DNA of 33,950 nt from Candidatus Kuenenia stuttgartensis (GTDB taxonomy: Bacteria; Planctomycetota; Planctomycetia; Planctomycetales; Planctomycetaceae), in the NCBI GenBank assembly GCA_945861865.1, contig CAMAWN010000046.1:1-33950 (forward strand). Direction: 5' to 3'. The stretch's first letter is position 1, and each line of letters opens with the position of its first letter. This document shows, piece by piece, positions 27,363 to 33,950 of this stretch. The position numbers and the translations under genes were made by a program. Under the pieces are notes generated by a model. It was not told the DNA's origin and did not search any database. It worked only from the letters and a program-made list of their open reading frames with translations.

Positions 27363-27418
27363 CGTGGGGACAGGTTTTCAACCTGTCGGACAAGAGCAGA
27401 TTGCAAACCTGCTCCACG
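27363..27418. repeat. Three-armed palindromic repeat between convergent genes
   Basis: An outer stem CGTG(G) (27363-27367) pairs with (C)CACG (27414-27418). Inside, GACAGGTT (27369-27376) pairs with AACCTGTC (27380-27387) around TTC, and GAGCAG (27394-27399) pairs with CTGCTC (27409-27414). The whole can fold as a Y-shaped or cruciform structure. It sits exactly between the stops of the Gfo/Idh-like and Dabb genes and could end both transcripts. It looks like one copy of a dispersed planctomycete repeat. Confidence 0.75.
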
Positions 27419-27420
27419 AG

Positions 27421-27834
27421 TTACTTCTGCGTCCAATAGTCCACGACGCAGACGTCACCGACCTGCGGGCCAACGAGCTTCACAAAGTTTTGGTGGGCGG
27501 CGTGCGGCAGATAGACGTCACGGCCTTTCTCGTCGGCGAACGTCACGAAGAAGCAATGTGTGAATCCCTTCGACTTGCCTTCGGGGCTGACATCCGTGCC
27601 CCATTCGAAATCGCGGATCGTGTCGATCTTGCTCGACAAGCCAGCGAAACCGGCCTCGATGGCTTTGACCTGCTCTTTGGTCGTGCCCTCTTTGAACTTG
27701 AAGAGCACGACATGTCGCAGCACTTTTTTCGGAGCTTCTTTGGGCTGAGCCGAGATCGGGACACTGTTGATCAAACTCACCGTCGTCACCGCCAACAAAG
27801 CCGAAAGGATCGCCGCTCCAATGGTCCGTCGCAT
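27421..27834 (-). CDS. Secreted Dabb (stress-responsive A/B barrel) domain protein
   Basis: A 137-residue protein with a signal peptide (RRTIGAAILSALLAVTTVSL) and one Dabb domain: LRHVVLFKFKEGTTKEQVKAIE, FEWGTDVSPEGKSKGFTHCF, VTFADEKGRDVYLPHAAHQNFV and VCVVDYW, all diagnostic (each shortened to key words here). Dabb domains form dimeric ferredoxin-like barrels; the function of the exported planctomycete versions is unknown. Confidence 0.92.
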   Translation of the reverse strand: MRRTIGAAILSALLAVTTVSLINSVPISAQPKEAPKKVLRHVVLFKFKEGTTKEQVKAIEAGFAGLSSKIDTIRDFEWGTDVSPEGKSKGFTHCFFVTFADEKGRDVYLPHAAHQNFVKLVGPQVGDVCVVDYWTQK

Positions 27835-27884
27835 CGAGGATTCCTCGCTGAAGAAAGATCGCCCGGTCGGAATCGACGCTGCGG

Positions 27885-28073
27885 CTATGTGGACTCTTTG
27901 AAGGTCTCGTAACCCATGTAGATCACGATCGCCGCCGTAATCAAAAACAGGATGTCGAAGACTTTCATCCCCGAATACGGAATGTCAATAATGAGGTCCA
28001 CGATGGCCGACACGGCAACCAGCCCGGAAGCGACCATGGACCCAATCAACAGACGTTTGATCTGCTTCGACAT
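27885..28073 (-). CDS. Small membrane protein (62 residues, two helices)
   Basis: The product starts MSKQIKRLLIGS and has two hydrophobic helices, about 8-30 (LLIGSMVASGLVAVSAIVDL) and 39-54 (FDILFLITAAIVIYMG), ending YETFKEST. The length and helix pattern look real, and it lies in its own space between the Dabb gene and the divergent DUF3467 gene. A longer frame to 28451 is antisense-derived. There is no strong binding site before ATG 28073. No family recognised. Confidence 0.65.
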   Translation of the reverse strand: MSKQIKRLLIGSMVASGLVAVSAIVDLIIDIPYSGMKVFDILFLITAAIVIYMGYETFKEST

Positions 28074-28338
28074 CGACAACTCGCGTGACACGGACGAGGG
28101 AGAATTGCAGTTTGAATCGGCCACAAACGCGACCGAACGGCAAGCGAGTATAAAGGCGTCGTGCCCGGCAACTCCAGCCGAGTGGCAACTCATTCCGGCG
28201 ACGAATCGCCGTTGCTTCAAAAACCTTTCCCCACTAACTTCACTCCCTTCGCCGGCCATTATCTTGAGCAGGCGGATCGGCAAACTCATTGCCGGTGAAG
28301 GAAATTCTCTCACCCCAGCCCTAACAGGAGCACACGTC

Positions 28339-28704
28339 GTGGCCAAAGACAAGAACAGTGATACCCCCAAGATCGATCCAGAAACCACCCCCGAGGTTCC
28401 GGCTGCGGTGCCTGCCGCCGCCGCCCAACAGACGCTGACCGTCGATGACACTCATTCGACCGCCAGTTACGCCAACTTCTGCCGCGTGTCGAGCACGCCG
28501 GAAGAGCTGATTCTCGATCTGGGACTGAACCCCAATCCGTTCGCTCAGGGGAGCGTCACGATCCATGTGGGGCAGCGGATCATCATGAATCATTTTACGG
28601 CGAAACGACTGCTGCAAGCGCTGGCCGTCACGCTGCAACGCCACGAGCAGGCGTTCGGCACGCTCGAAACCGACGTCATGCGACGTCTGCGTTCGGCAAC
28701 CTAA
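28339..28704 (+). CDS. DUF3467 family protein (single domain)
   Basis: A 121-residue protein with a Pro/Ala-rich N-terminus (about 1-33) and one DUF3467 domain: YANFCRVSSTPEELILDLGLNPNP and VHVGQRIIMNHFTAKRLLQALAVTLQRHE (core words YANF, EELILDLG, RIIMNHFTAKRLL). The family is a small beta/alpha domain of unknown function. I chose GTG 28339 because AGGAG stands 8 nt before it and the domain fits; the longer frame from 27952 overlaps the small membrane gene antisense. The next gene is a double-domain member of the same family. Confidence 0.85.
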   Translation: MAKDKNSDTPKIDPETTPEVPAAVPAAAAQQTLTVDDTHSTASYANFCRVSSTPEELILDLGLNPNPFAQGSVTIHVGQRIIMNHFTAKRLLQALAVTLQRHEQAFGTLETDVMRRLRSAT

Positions 28705-28825
28705 TTCGCCCCGCGATGGCAGCCAATATCCACAAGAACGTCGGTGTGCGGAACTACCGCCACCGGCGTTTTGCTGCCTGATGTGTTCAAACTCGCTGCA
28801 TTGAATGTCCACTGGGAGTGGCTCT

Positions 28826-29506
28826 ATGAACGACCTACCGCCCGAATCGAATGACGACAACCCGGAACAGAACCCCAACCGCGAGGTCGTCAGTCAGGAA
28901 GTTCAAAACACGCACATCGGCGCGCTCGTGCCGGAATCCATCGCAGCCGGGGTCTTCACCACCGGAGCCGTCGTGCTCAACGGCCCGCACGAGTTCATCA
29001 TCGACTTCTTGCTGCGCATGTCAAAGCCCCAGCAAGTGGCGGCTCGCGTCGTCTTGCCTCCGGCGGTTGTGCCCCGATTCATCGCGGCCTTGCGTGAGAA
29101 CGTCAAGAACTACACAGACCGGTTCGGCAACCCGGCGATGCCCGGAACTCCAGCACATCCCCTCTGTCCGCCGGAGACGGCCGAGGCGTATCAGCAACAA
29201 CAGCAACAGCCGCAACCGCAAGGCTCGGCTCAGGAACTCTACGAGCAGCTCAAAATCAAAGACACGGAACTGGGTGGTGCGTACGCCAACGCCGTGATGA
29301 TCGGCCACACGGCGACCGAGTTTCTGTTCGACTTCATCACCACGTTCTTTCCGCGATCGGTCGTGTCGTCGCGGGTCTACATGTCGGCTCCCAACGTGCC
29401 GCGACTGCTCGATTCGCTGACGCATTCCTTCGACCAGTTCCAACGCAAACTCGCCGCTGGTCAACAACCGCCTCCGCCGCAAAAGCCGCTGGACGATTTG
29501 CTGTGA
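28826..29506 (+). CDS. DUF3467 family protein with two tandem domains
   Basis: A 226-residue protein. Domain one (about 22-92) reads NTHIGALVPESIAAGVF, GPHEFIIDFLLRM, ARVVLPPAVVPRFIAALRENVKNY. A Gln/Pro linker (QQQQQQPQPQG) follows. Domain two (about 140-205) reads GGAYANAVMIGHTATEFLFDF and SRVYMSAPNVPRLLDSLTHSFDQFQ. Both have the DUF3467 order of a first strand, EFxxDF and a final 'P-x-x-x-x-x-L' helix, so the gene arose by internal duplication. GGGAG lies 7 nt before ATG 28826; the longer start at 28805 is less likely. The function is unknown. Confidence 0.85.
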   Translation: MNDLPPESNDDNPEQNPNREVVSQEVQNTHIGALVPESIAAGVFTTGAVVLNGPHEFIIDFLLRMSKPQQVAARVVLPPAVVPRFIAALRENVKNYTDRFGNPAMPGTPAHPLCPPETAEAYQQQQQQPQPQGSAQELYEQLKIKDTELGGAYANAVMIGHTATEFLFDFITTFFPRSVVSSRVYMSAPNVPRLLDSLTHSFDQFQRKLAAGQQPPPPQKPLDDLL

Positions 29507-29510
29507 CGTA

Positions 29511-29528
29511 GGATGGGCACTCTTGCCC
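29511..29528. repeat. Short hairpin at convergent gene ends
   Basis: GGATGGGCACTCTTGCCC: GGGCA (29515-29519) pairs with TGCCC (29524-29528) around CTCT. It fills the 26 bp between the DUF3467 gene stop and the minus-strand gene stop. A small repeat or weak shared terminator. Confidence 0.5.
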
Positions 29529-29532
29529 GCTC

Positions 29533-31296
29533 TCACTTCGCGAGCGGTTTCGCGGGAGCCGGTGTCGCTTTTTTGCCGCCGCCGACTTCTTGGCGACCTT
29601 CGTTGGCGTTGGCCTCATCGTCGGCCTTCTTGAGTTCCGCCAATTCGTCGCGCTGCTCTTTGATCCGCTCGTCGCTGAGATACCGGCTGATCAGTTGAGC
29701 CGAATCGCCGCAGAGCTTGTCGATCTTCTTTTCGAGGCCCTTGTCCTTCTTCGCCTGAGCCTTTTTGAGCATCGCGGCTTTGATGGCATCGAGCAGCGTT
29801 TGAAAATGGTTGGCTTTCGGCTGTCGGTCAAGATCGGCCAGCGTCTCGTTGAACCGGGTCCAATCACTGGTCTTCGCCGCCCCTTTCGCGCGAGCGATCA
29901 GCAACGCTCGCCGAGCCACCGAGTCGATCAACTCGGCCCGCAGCAGTTCCAGTTGGCTTTCGATTTGCAGCCGCAGCGAATCGTCCGGCAATTCAGCGGT
30001 CGTCGTTGGAACGACTCCGGGGATGAACGGGAAACGCCCCAACAAATTTCCGCCACTGGAAACGTACAACCAGATCAGCGGCTTCTCCGGATTCAGCGGC
30101 ACGGTCACTCGCCCGCGACGATCGGTGACCAGTTCCAGCACCTTGTTGAACTGCGTGATAAACTGGGGGCCAGCAGGTTTTGGCACTGCCTCTTCGGCCT
30201 CGTCTGACTTCTTGGCTTCAGCCGCCTTTGCCACTTCGGGCGGAGCCTGTGGAGCTGGCACCATCTGCCGCTCGTAGACATTGACCTGATAGCCAATCAA
30301 CGGCTTCGTCGGGTTGTTATGCGGCGTGAGCCGTATGCGTGTCTCGTTGAACGCCGGCCGCACACCGATCGCCCAACTTTCGACGCGTTTGCTGTTTTTT
30401 CCCAACGGCAGGCGCAGGCCGGTATGAATCGAGCACTCACCACGGGCACGATCGCTCGATTCCATCAGCAGGTACGACCAGGGGATCATCTGCACCTGAG
30501 TCACTTCACGATCCTTGTTGAAGTATCGCAGTAGCGGTTGGAAATAATTGCCCTTCGCCAGTTGCTCAACCGACGGATCGCCAGAGGGGAACTCACCTGC
30601 TCGGACGCGGACTTTGCCCACACCCCCTTCGACGCTTTCGATCAGGACCAGCGGACGAAACAAATTCCGGATGACATCGCCCAGTTCGTTGGTCAACGCG
30701 CGACGGTCGCCGACAATTCGCTCTTGGCGCACGCTCAGTTGCTGAGTCATCCGATCCCATTCCCGTCCACAAACTCGCAACACGCTGCCGTGACCCGAGA
30801 CACACACCACGAACGCTTTGTCGAGTTCCTTGTCGGCAAGTTGAGCTTCCAGCGCCCCCCACGTCAGACGCGACAGCCCATCTTCGTTCTCCGGCGCGAG
30901 CCAGCGATTTTCTTCGACCGCCGCGATCCACATCTCGCCAAACGTGCGGTCGATCCAAGTCGTCAGCTCCGTCAGAACTTCGTGTCGCGTGCGAGCCGTC
31001 AAGGATGGATGCTCGTCGAAGGCCACGCTGATTCGCACACGATACGGCTGCAACTCCATCGGAGTGGGCGGCACTTCGGCCGGTTTCTCGACGATTTTGA
31101 TTTTCGCTGCCGGAGCATCAGCCGGAGCCGTGGGATTGTCCTGTGCGACAGCTGGCGTGACGAGAACTGCGATGAGCAACAGCCAGTGCCAAGTGCAGAG
31201 TACAGAAGAGTGCAGAGCGAAAAATGGCGGACGGCGTCGCACAAAACTTCTCACACCAAACGCGACGGCGCGGCAACTCAGTCGGTCACTCTGCAC
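29533..31296 (-). CDS. Large secreted hypothetical protein, function unknown
   Basis: I do not recognise the family. GTG 31296 with GGAGA upstream gives 587 residues; upstream residues in the same frame are antisense-like or overlap the neighbouring gene. A hydrophobic segment (HWLLLIAVLVTPAVAQ, about 38-53) looks like a signal sequence after a long basic leader. The mature part begins with a proline-rich stretch (APADAPAAKIKIVEKPAEVPPTP); then RISVAFDEHPSLTARTRHEVL, and blocks such as VVCVSGHGSVLRVCGREWDRM and WLYVSSGGNLLGRFPFIPG (beta-rich). The C-terminus is highly charged and helical (MLKKAQAKKDKGLEKKIDKL). It starts 13 bp after the upstream binding-protein gene, so the two form an operon. 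Its first codons fall inside an inverted repeat (31191-31298). Confidence 0.8.
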   Translation of the reverse strand: MQSDRLSCRAVAFGVRSFVRRRPPFFALHSSVLCTWHWLLLIAVLVTPAVAQDNPTAPADAPAAKIKIVEKPAEVPPTPMELQPYRVRISVAFDEHPSLTARTRHEVLTELTTWIDRTFGEMWIAAVEENRWLAPENEDGLSRLTWGALEAQLADKELDKAFVVCVSGHGSVLRVCGREWDRMTQQLSVRQERIVGDRRALTNELGDVIRNLFRPLVLIESVEGGVGKVRVRAGEFPSGDPSVEQLAKGNYFQPLLRYFNKDREVTQVQMIPWSYLLMESSDRARGECSIHTGLRLPLGKNSKRVESWAIGVRPAFNETRIRLTPHNNPTKPLIGYQVNVYERQMVPAPQAPPEVAKAAEAKKSDEAEEAVPKPAGPQFITQFNKVLELVTDRRGRVTVPLNPEKPLIWLYVSSGGNLLGRFPFIPGVVPTTTAELPDDSLRLQIESQLELLRAELIDSVARRALLIARAKGAAKTSDWTRFNETLADLDRQPKANHFQTLLDAIKAAMLKKAQAKKDKGLEKKIDKLCGDSAQLISRYLSDERIKEQRDELAELKKADDEANANEGRQEVGGGKKATPAPAKPLAK

Positions 31297-31298
31297 TT
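31191..31298. repeat. Inverted repeat spanning the start of the secreted hypothetical gene
   Basis: AAGTGCAGAGT (31191-31201) is perfectly inverted at 31288-31298, 86 nt apart, with further AGTGCAGAG-like copies beside the left arm. It covers the GTG start and the signal-sequence region of the 29533-31296 gene, so a small repeat element may have supplied the gene's start and leader. Confidence 0.5.
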
Positions 31299-31309
31299 TG
31301 CACTCTCCT

Positions 31310-33950
31310 TCATTCGGTCGGGTACCACGGCTCCGAAATCCACTGTTCCACGTCGTGATACGGATGCAGCGGAGCTTCCGGAATTCCACGCACCGTTTTG
31401 CGAAAGACGAGCGCGTCGTCGATTTCCCACAGCGGAATGAACTGCACGGTTCCAGCCAACTCGCGATGCAGTTCTTGCAGCGACGCAACGGTTGTGGCCC
31501 AATCGGCCACTCGGTCGAGGTCAATCAAGCCTTGCCGCAACCAGTCGGGCAGATACCGAATCGAATCGACTCGTGCGACGGTGTCGAGCGATAGCAGCGG
31601 CCAGAGTTCCATCATCGGCTCGGTCATGCGAGTCGTGCGGTAGACCAAATCCCAGGCAGCCGGCTCGGACGCAGCGGCCGGTGCGGTGACGGCATCTTGG
31701 CCCGACGCGATGGGCAGGCGGTCGGCCCCTGGCGGGCGCGCGGCCTGCGACGGTGCGACCGCGCTCACAAGCTCAACGTTGATGTTGATGCGTTTCCAGT
31801 CTTCGATCAGACGTTTGACGGCGGCTTCAGCCAGCGGTTCCGGTTCACAGATCATTCGCAGCGTCTGCATCTCAGCACCGAGATTCTTCTTGGCGGCCGT
31901 CGCCAGCGCGAACGCGAGCGACATGTCGGCCTCGCGCGAAGTCACCAGGCTGTGATACGCCGACAAGTTTGTCGCCCACGGAGCGGTCACGACTCGGCCA
32001 CGATCCGGCTGACTTTTCTTGACCAGCGTTTGCAGAGATTTCCGGTACTCGGCATTAAAACTGATCGCGGCGAACTGTCGCGATTGCTGATCGGTGATCG
32101 CCATCCCGGTCCACACCAATTCCGACTTCGCTTCGTCGTAGGTCAAGCCGCTGTCAGGCGGCAGCTTGGCCGGGACGTTCTCCTTCGGCAGAGACTCCCG
32201 CAGCGTGCGAACCGTCAGATCGTGCAGCATGACATCGCGCAGCACCTGCGAGCGATCGAGGCTATACAGCAGTGCCCGTCGCAGTTCCGGGCTGCGGAGC
32301 GGTTTGCTTTGCGGATTGAACTGCACGAAGTGCGTTTGCGGCACGGCGTATTTGCGGACGAAAAACCGTCCGTCCGCCGCCAGCTTGTCGAGTTGCCAAG
32401 CTGGGACGCACGGGATCATCGAAATCTCCCCGCGCAGCAAGCCTTGCACCGCCTTCTCGTGCGACGGGTAGCGGTACTCAAGAATTTCGGCGACGTGTCG
32501 TTGCAAGACACGCTCTGGTTCGTTGACAGTCCGTCGCAACGAAATGGCATTCTCGCCCACCGCTTGTACGTGGTAGCGTTGATCGAGTTCCGCGCTGGTT
32601 TGTTCGTTGGTGCCCAACGGCATCGCAAAAAGAGCTTCGGTCCGCACCGGAATGCGCGAAAACTTGACAGAGAACTCGAACGGTCCGCGCACGGCAATCC
32701 CGTCGATGAAGCTCGCCAGCCGTTCATCGAAATGCCGAGAACTTGGTTCCAGCCGCTCCAACAGCGCCGTCACCACACCCGATGCCGTGATGATCGGCGA
32801 CGATTCCCATGACGATCGATTCGACCGGAGTGTGAACACCGCTTGCCGGCCAAGGTCGGTCGGCTCCCAACTTTCCAGGAATCGCGACCGATATCGCGCT
32901 CCGCCGTCGATGCGTGTCGGCTCGAAAAACGGCAACCGAGTCAGACCATCGCGACGACGAGTCGCCTCGGTCGCAAACGGAAAGCTGGTGACCGGAATCA
33001 CGGGATCGACGCTGCCGACCTTGAGGATCTGCCAGCGCTGAGCGGCTTGCCGATGCGGGTTCTTCAAACTCGGTGTCGTGGGCCAAACGAGCGCGGCTTC
33101 GTCCGCCAGCGCCGCAGCTTGATCGAATTTCCCCGCAGCACTTGCGGGCGTGGCTTCAGCCAATAATCGATTCGTCTCGGCGATCAGCTTGTCACGCCAA
33201 TTCGCAGCATTGGGGTGGTCCGCTTGTAACTTGATCAGTCGGGATAGATGAAACCGAGCCTGCCGGAAGTCGCGGACTTTCACGGCCGGGTCAACCAGAA
33301 TGTCGATTGCTTTGCCGAGTTCGGCCGAACATTTCGCGAGGTCTTGTCCCATCGTCGCGTACCGCACCAACGGGTCTTTCGAGTTGATCGCCGCCTTGAC
33401 TCGCTCGTGCATTTGTTCGAGCAACGCGAACGCCGCCTCGGCCTCGCCCAGAGCCAGCTTTCCCTGAGCATCCAGCAACAAGAATCGATTCAACCGTTCG
33501 TCCGAACCGGGCCACCCCAAATGCCGGCGGTCCACGAACAACAGCAACTCGTAGGCGTCATCCAGTTCCGCCTTGTCGAGCAACAAATCAACGCGTCGGA
33601 GAATCACATCTTCAAAGTTGATGATGTCGCCGACGAATTTGTCGACGTTCAGTTTGTAGGACGAGTCGTCCTCATCCTCGGCGACCTCCGTGCTGTCGGG
33701 GAGTTCGACTTCGATGTTGTCGACTTTCTCCCGCAGCTTGCGATGCTCGTCGCCCGACTGCCGCAGCCGCGCGGCGAAAGCGTCCTGCGCCTCGCCCGCC
33801 ATCCGCGTGATCTTCGGCGGCTGAGCCATCTGTTTCCGCTTCTCATTGATCTGATCGAGCGTTTTCGGCCGAGGCTGCAACGGCTTCACCGTCAAGACGT
33901 CATCGTTCTTGAGGAAGACCCAATCGAACGGCGGCTTCGTGAGCAGATCC
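31310..33950 (-). CDS. SBP_bac_5 (oligopeptide/nickel-type) binding protein with long N-terminal extension, partial
   Basis: At least 880 residues; the frame is open to the right edge (the first residues seen are DLLTKPPFDWVFLKNDDVLTVKP), so the true start lies outside. The C-terminal two thirds match DppA/OppA-like solute-binding proteins: SWEPTDLGRQAVFTLRSN, YPSHEKAVQGLLRGEISMIP, VQFNPQSKPLRSPELRRALLYSLDRSQVL and LVKKSQPDRG ... LIEDWKRININVEL. Such proteins bind peptides for an ABC importer, but no transporter genes follow. The first 270 residues (ELDDAYELLLFVDRRHLGWPG, ALGEAEAAFALLEQMHERVK) are helical and TPR-like, unusual for this family, and no signal peptide is visible. It is followed 13 bp later by the secreted hypothetical gene. 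Confidence 0.85.
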   Translation of the reverse strand, partial: DLLTKPPFDWVFLKNDDVLTVKPLQPRPKTLDQINEKRKQMAQPPKITRMAGEAQDAFAARLRQSGDEHRKLREKVDNIEVELPDSTEVAEDEDDSSYKLNVDKFVGDIINFEDVILRRVDLLLDKAELDDAYELLLFVDRRHLGWPGSDERLNRFLLLDAQGKLALGEAEAAFALLEQMHERVKAAINSKDPLVRYATMGQDLAKCSAELGKAIDILVDPAVKVRDFRQARFHLSRLIKLQADHPNAANWRDKLIAETNRLLAEATPASAAGKFDQAAALADEAALVWPTTPSLKNPHRQAAQRWQILKVGSVDPVIPVTSFPFATEATRRRDGLTRLPFFEPTRIDGGARYRSRFLESWEPTDLGRQAVFTLRSNRSSWESSPIITASGVVTALLERLEPSSRHFDERLASFIDGIAVRGPFEFSVKFSRIPVRTEALFAMPLGTNEQTSAELDQRYHVQAVGENAISLRRTVNEPERVLQRHVAEILEYRYPSHEKAVQGLLRGEISMIPCVPAWQLDKLAADGRFFVRKYAVPQTHFVQFNPQSKPLRSPELRRALLYSLDRSQVLRDVMLHDLTVRTLRESLPKENVPAKLPPDSGLTYDEAKSELVWTGMAITDQQSRQFAAISFNAEYRKSLQTLVKKSQPDRGRVVTAPWATNLSAYHSLVTSREADMSLAFALATAAKKNLGAEMQTLRMICEPEPLAEAAVKRLIEDWKRININVELVSAVAPSQAARPPGADRLPIASGQDAVTAPAAASEPAAWDLVYRTTRMTEPMMELWPLLSLDTVARVDSIRYLPDWLRQGLIDLDRVADWATTVASLQELHRELAGTVQFIPLWEIDDALVFRKTVRGIPEAPLHPYHDVEQWISEPWYPTE

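Noticed and set aside
31697..32812. 371-codon plus-strand frame
   Set aside because: It is antisense to the binding-protein gene and has shadow-like composition.

Overview
The window reads as chromosomal DNA of a planctomycete (Planctomycetota, probably Planctomycetales/Planctomycetaceae-like), at high GC. The evidence is the gene content: a DUF1552 secreted protein paired with a DUF1587/1592/1588/1585 'planctomycete cytochrome' protein, Tat-exported TIM-barrel and secreted Dabb proteins, tandem DUF3467 proteins, and dispersed palindromic repeats typical of these genomes. Species cannot be named from sequence alone. No rRNA, tRNA, CRISPR array, prophage or intact transposon was found. Both ends cut through genes.

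Left part (1-5.3 kb): a possible partial membrane gene on the minus strand, then a plus-strand series: GDP-mannose 4,6-dehydratase, a HEAT-like membrane protein, a GlcF-like iron-sulfur subunit, a HAD phosphatase and a NYN/LOTUS-type nuclease. A decayed IS5-like transposase tail follows. 5.3-10.1 kb (minus): the multi-domain cytochrome protein and the DUF1552 protein, separated by about 800 bp holding a REP-like palindrome and a 25-unit, 21-bp array that flips orientation midway. 10.3-11.8 kb (plus): MurJ lipid II flippase.

Nitrogen region (11.9-18.0 kb, minus): amt2-glnK2, a second 21-bp array, a hypothetical gene, then amt1-glnK1. A near-consensus sigma-54 promoter lies about 280 bp upstream of amt2. 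The two PII proteins are 108/112 identical although the transporters belong to clearly different Amt types. Both transporters share a 20-nt leader element, and terminator-like hairpins sit between amt and glnK in both pairs. PII would gate the adjacent transporters by plugging them when nitrogen is ample.

18.3-27.8 kb: a Tat-exported hydroxypyruvate-isomerase-like protein (plus); a minus operon HAD hydrolase - diacylglycerol kinase-like - KdsA - transglutaminase-like lipoprotein, suggesting envelope/lipid A work; an RluA-type pseudouridine synthase; an aldo/keto reductase; a secreted protein with a possible LecA-like domain translationally coupled to a Gfo/Idh-like protein; and a secreted Dabb protein. 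27.9-33.95 kb: a 62-residue membrane protein, two DUF3467 genes (the second with a duplicated domain), and a minus-strand pair made of a large secreted hypothetical protein and an oligopeptide-type (SBP_bac_5) binding protein with a long N-terminal extension, cut by the right edge.
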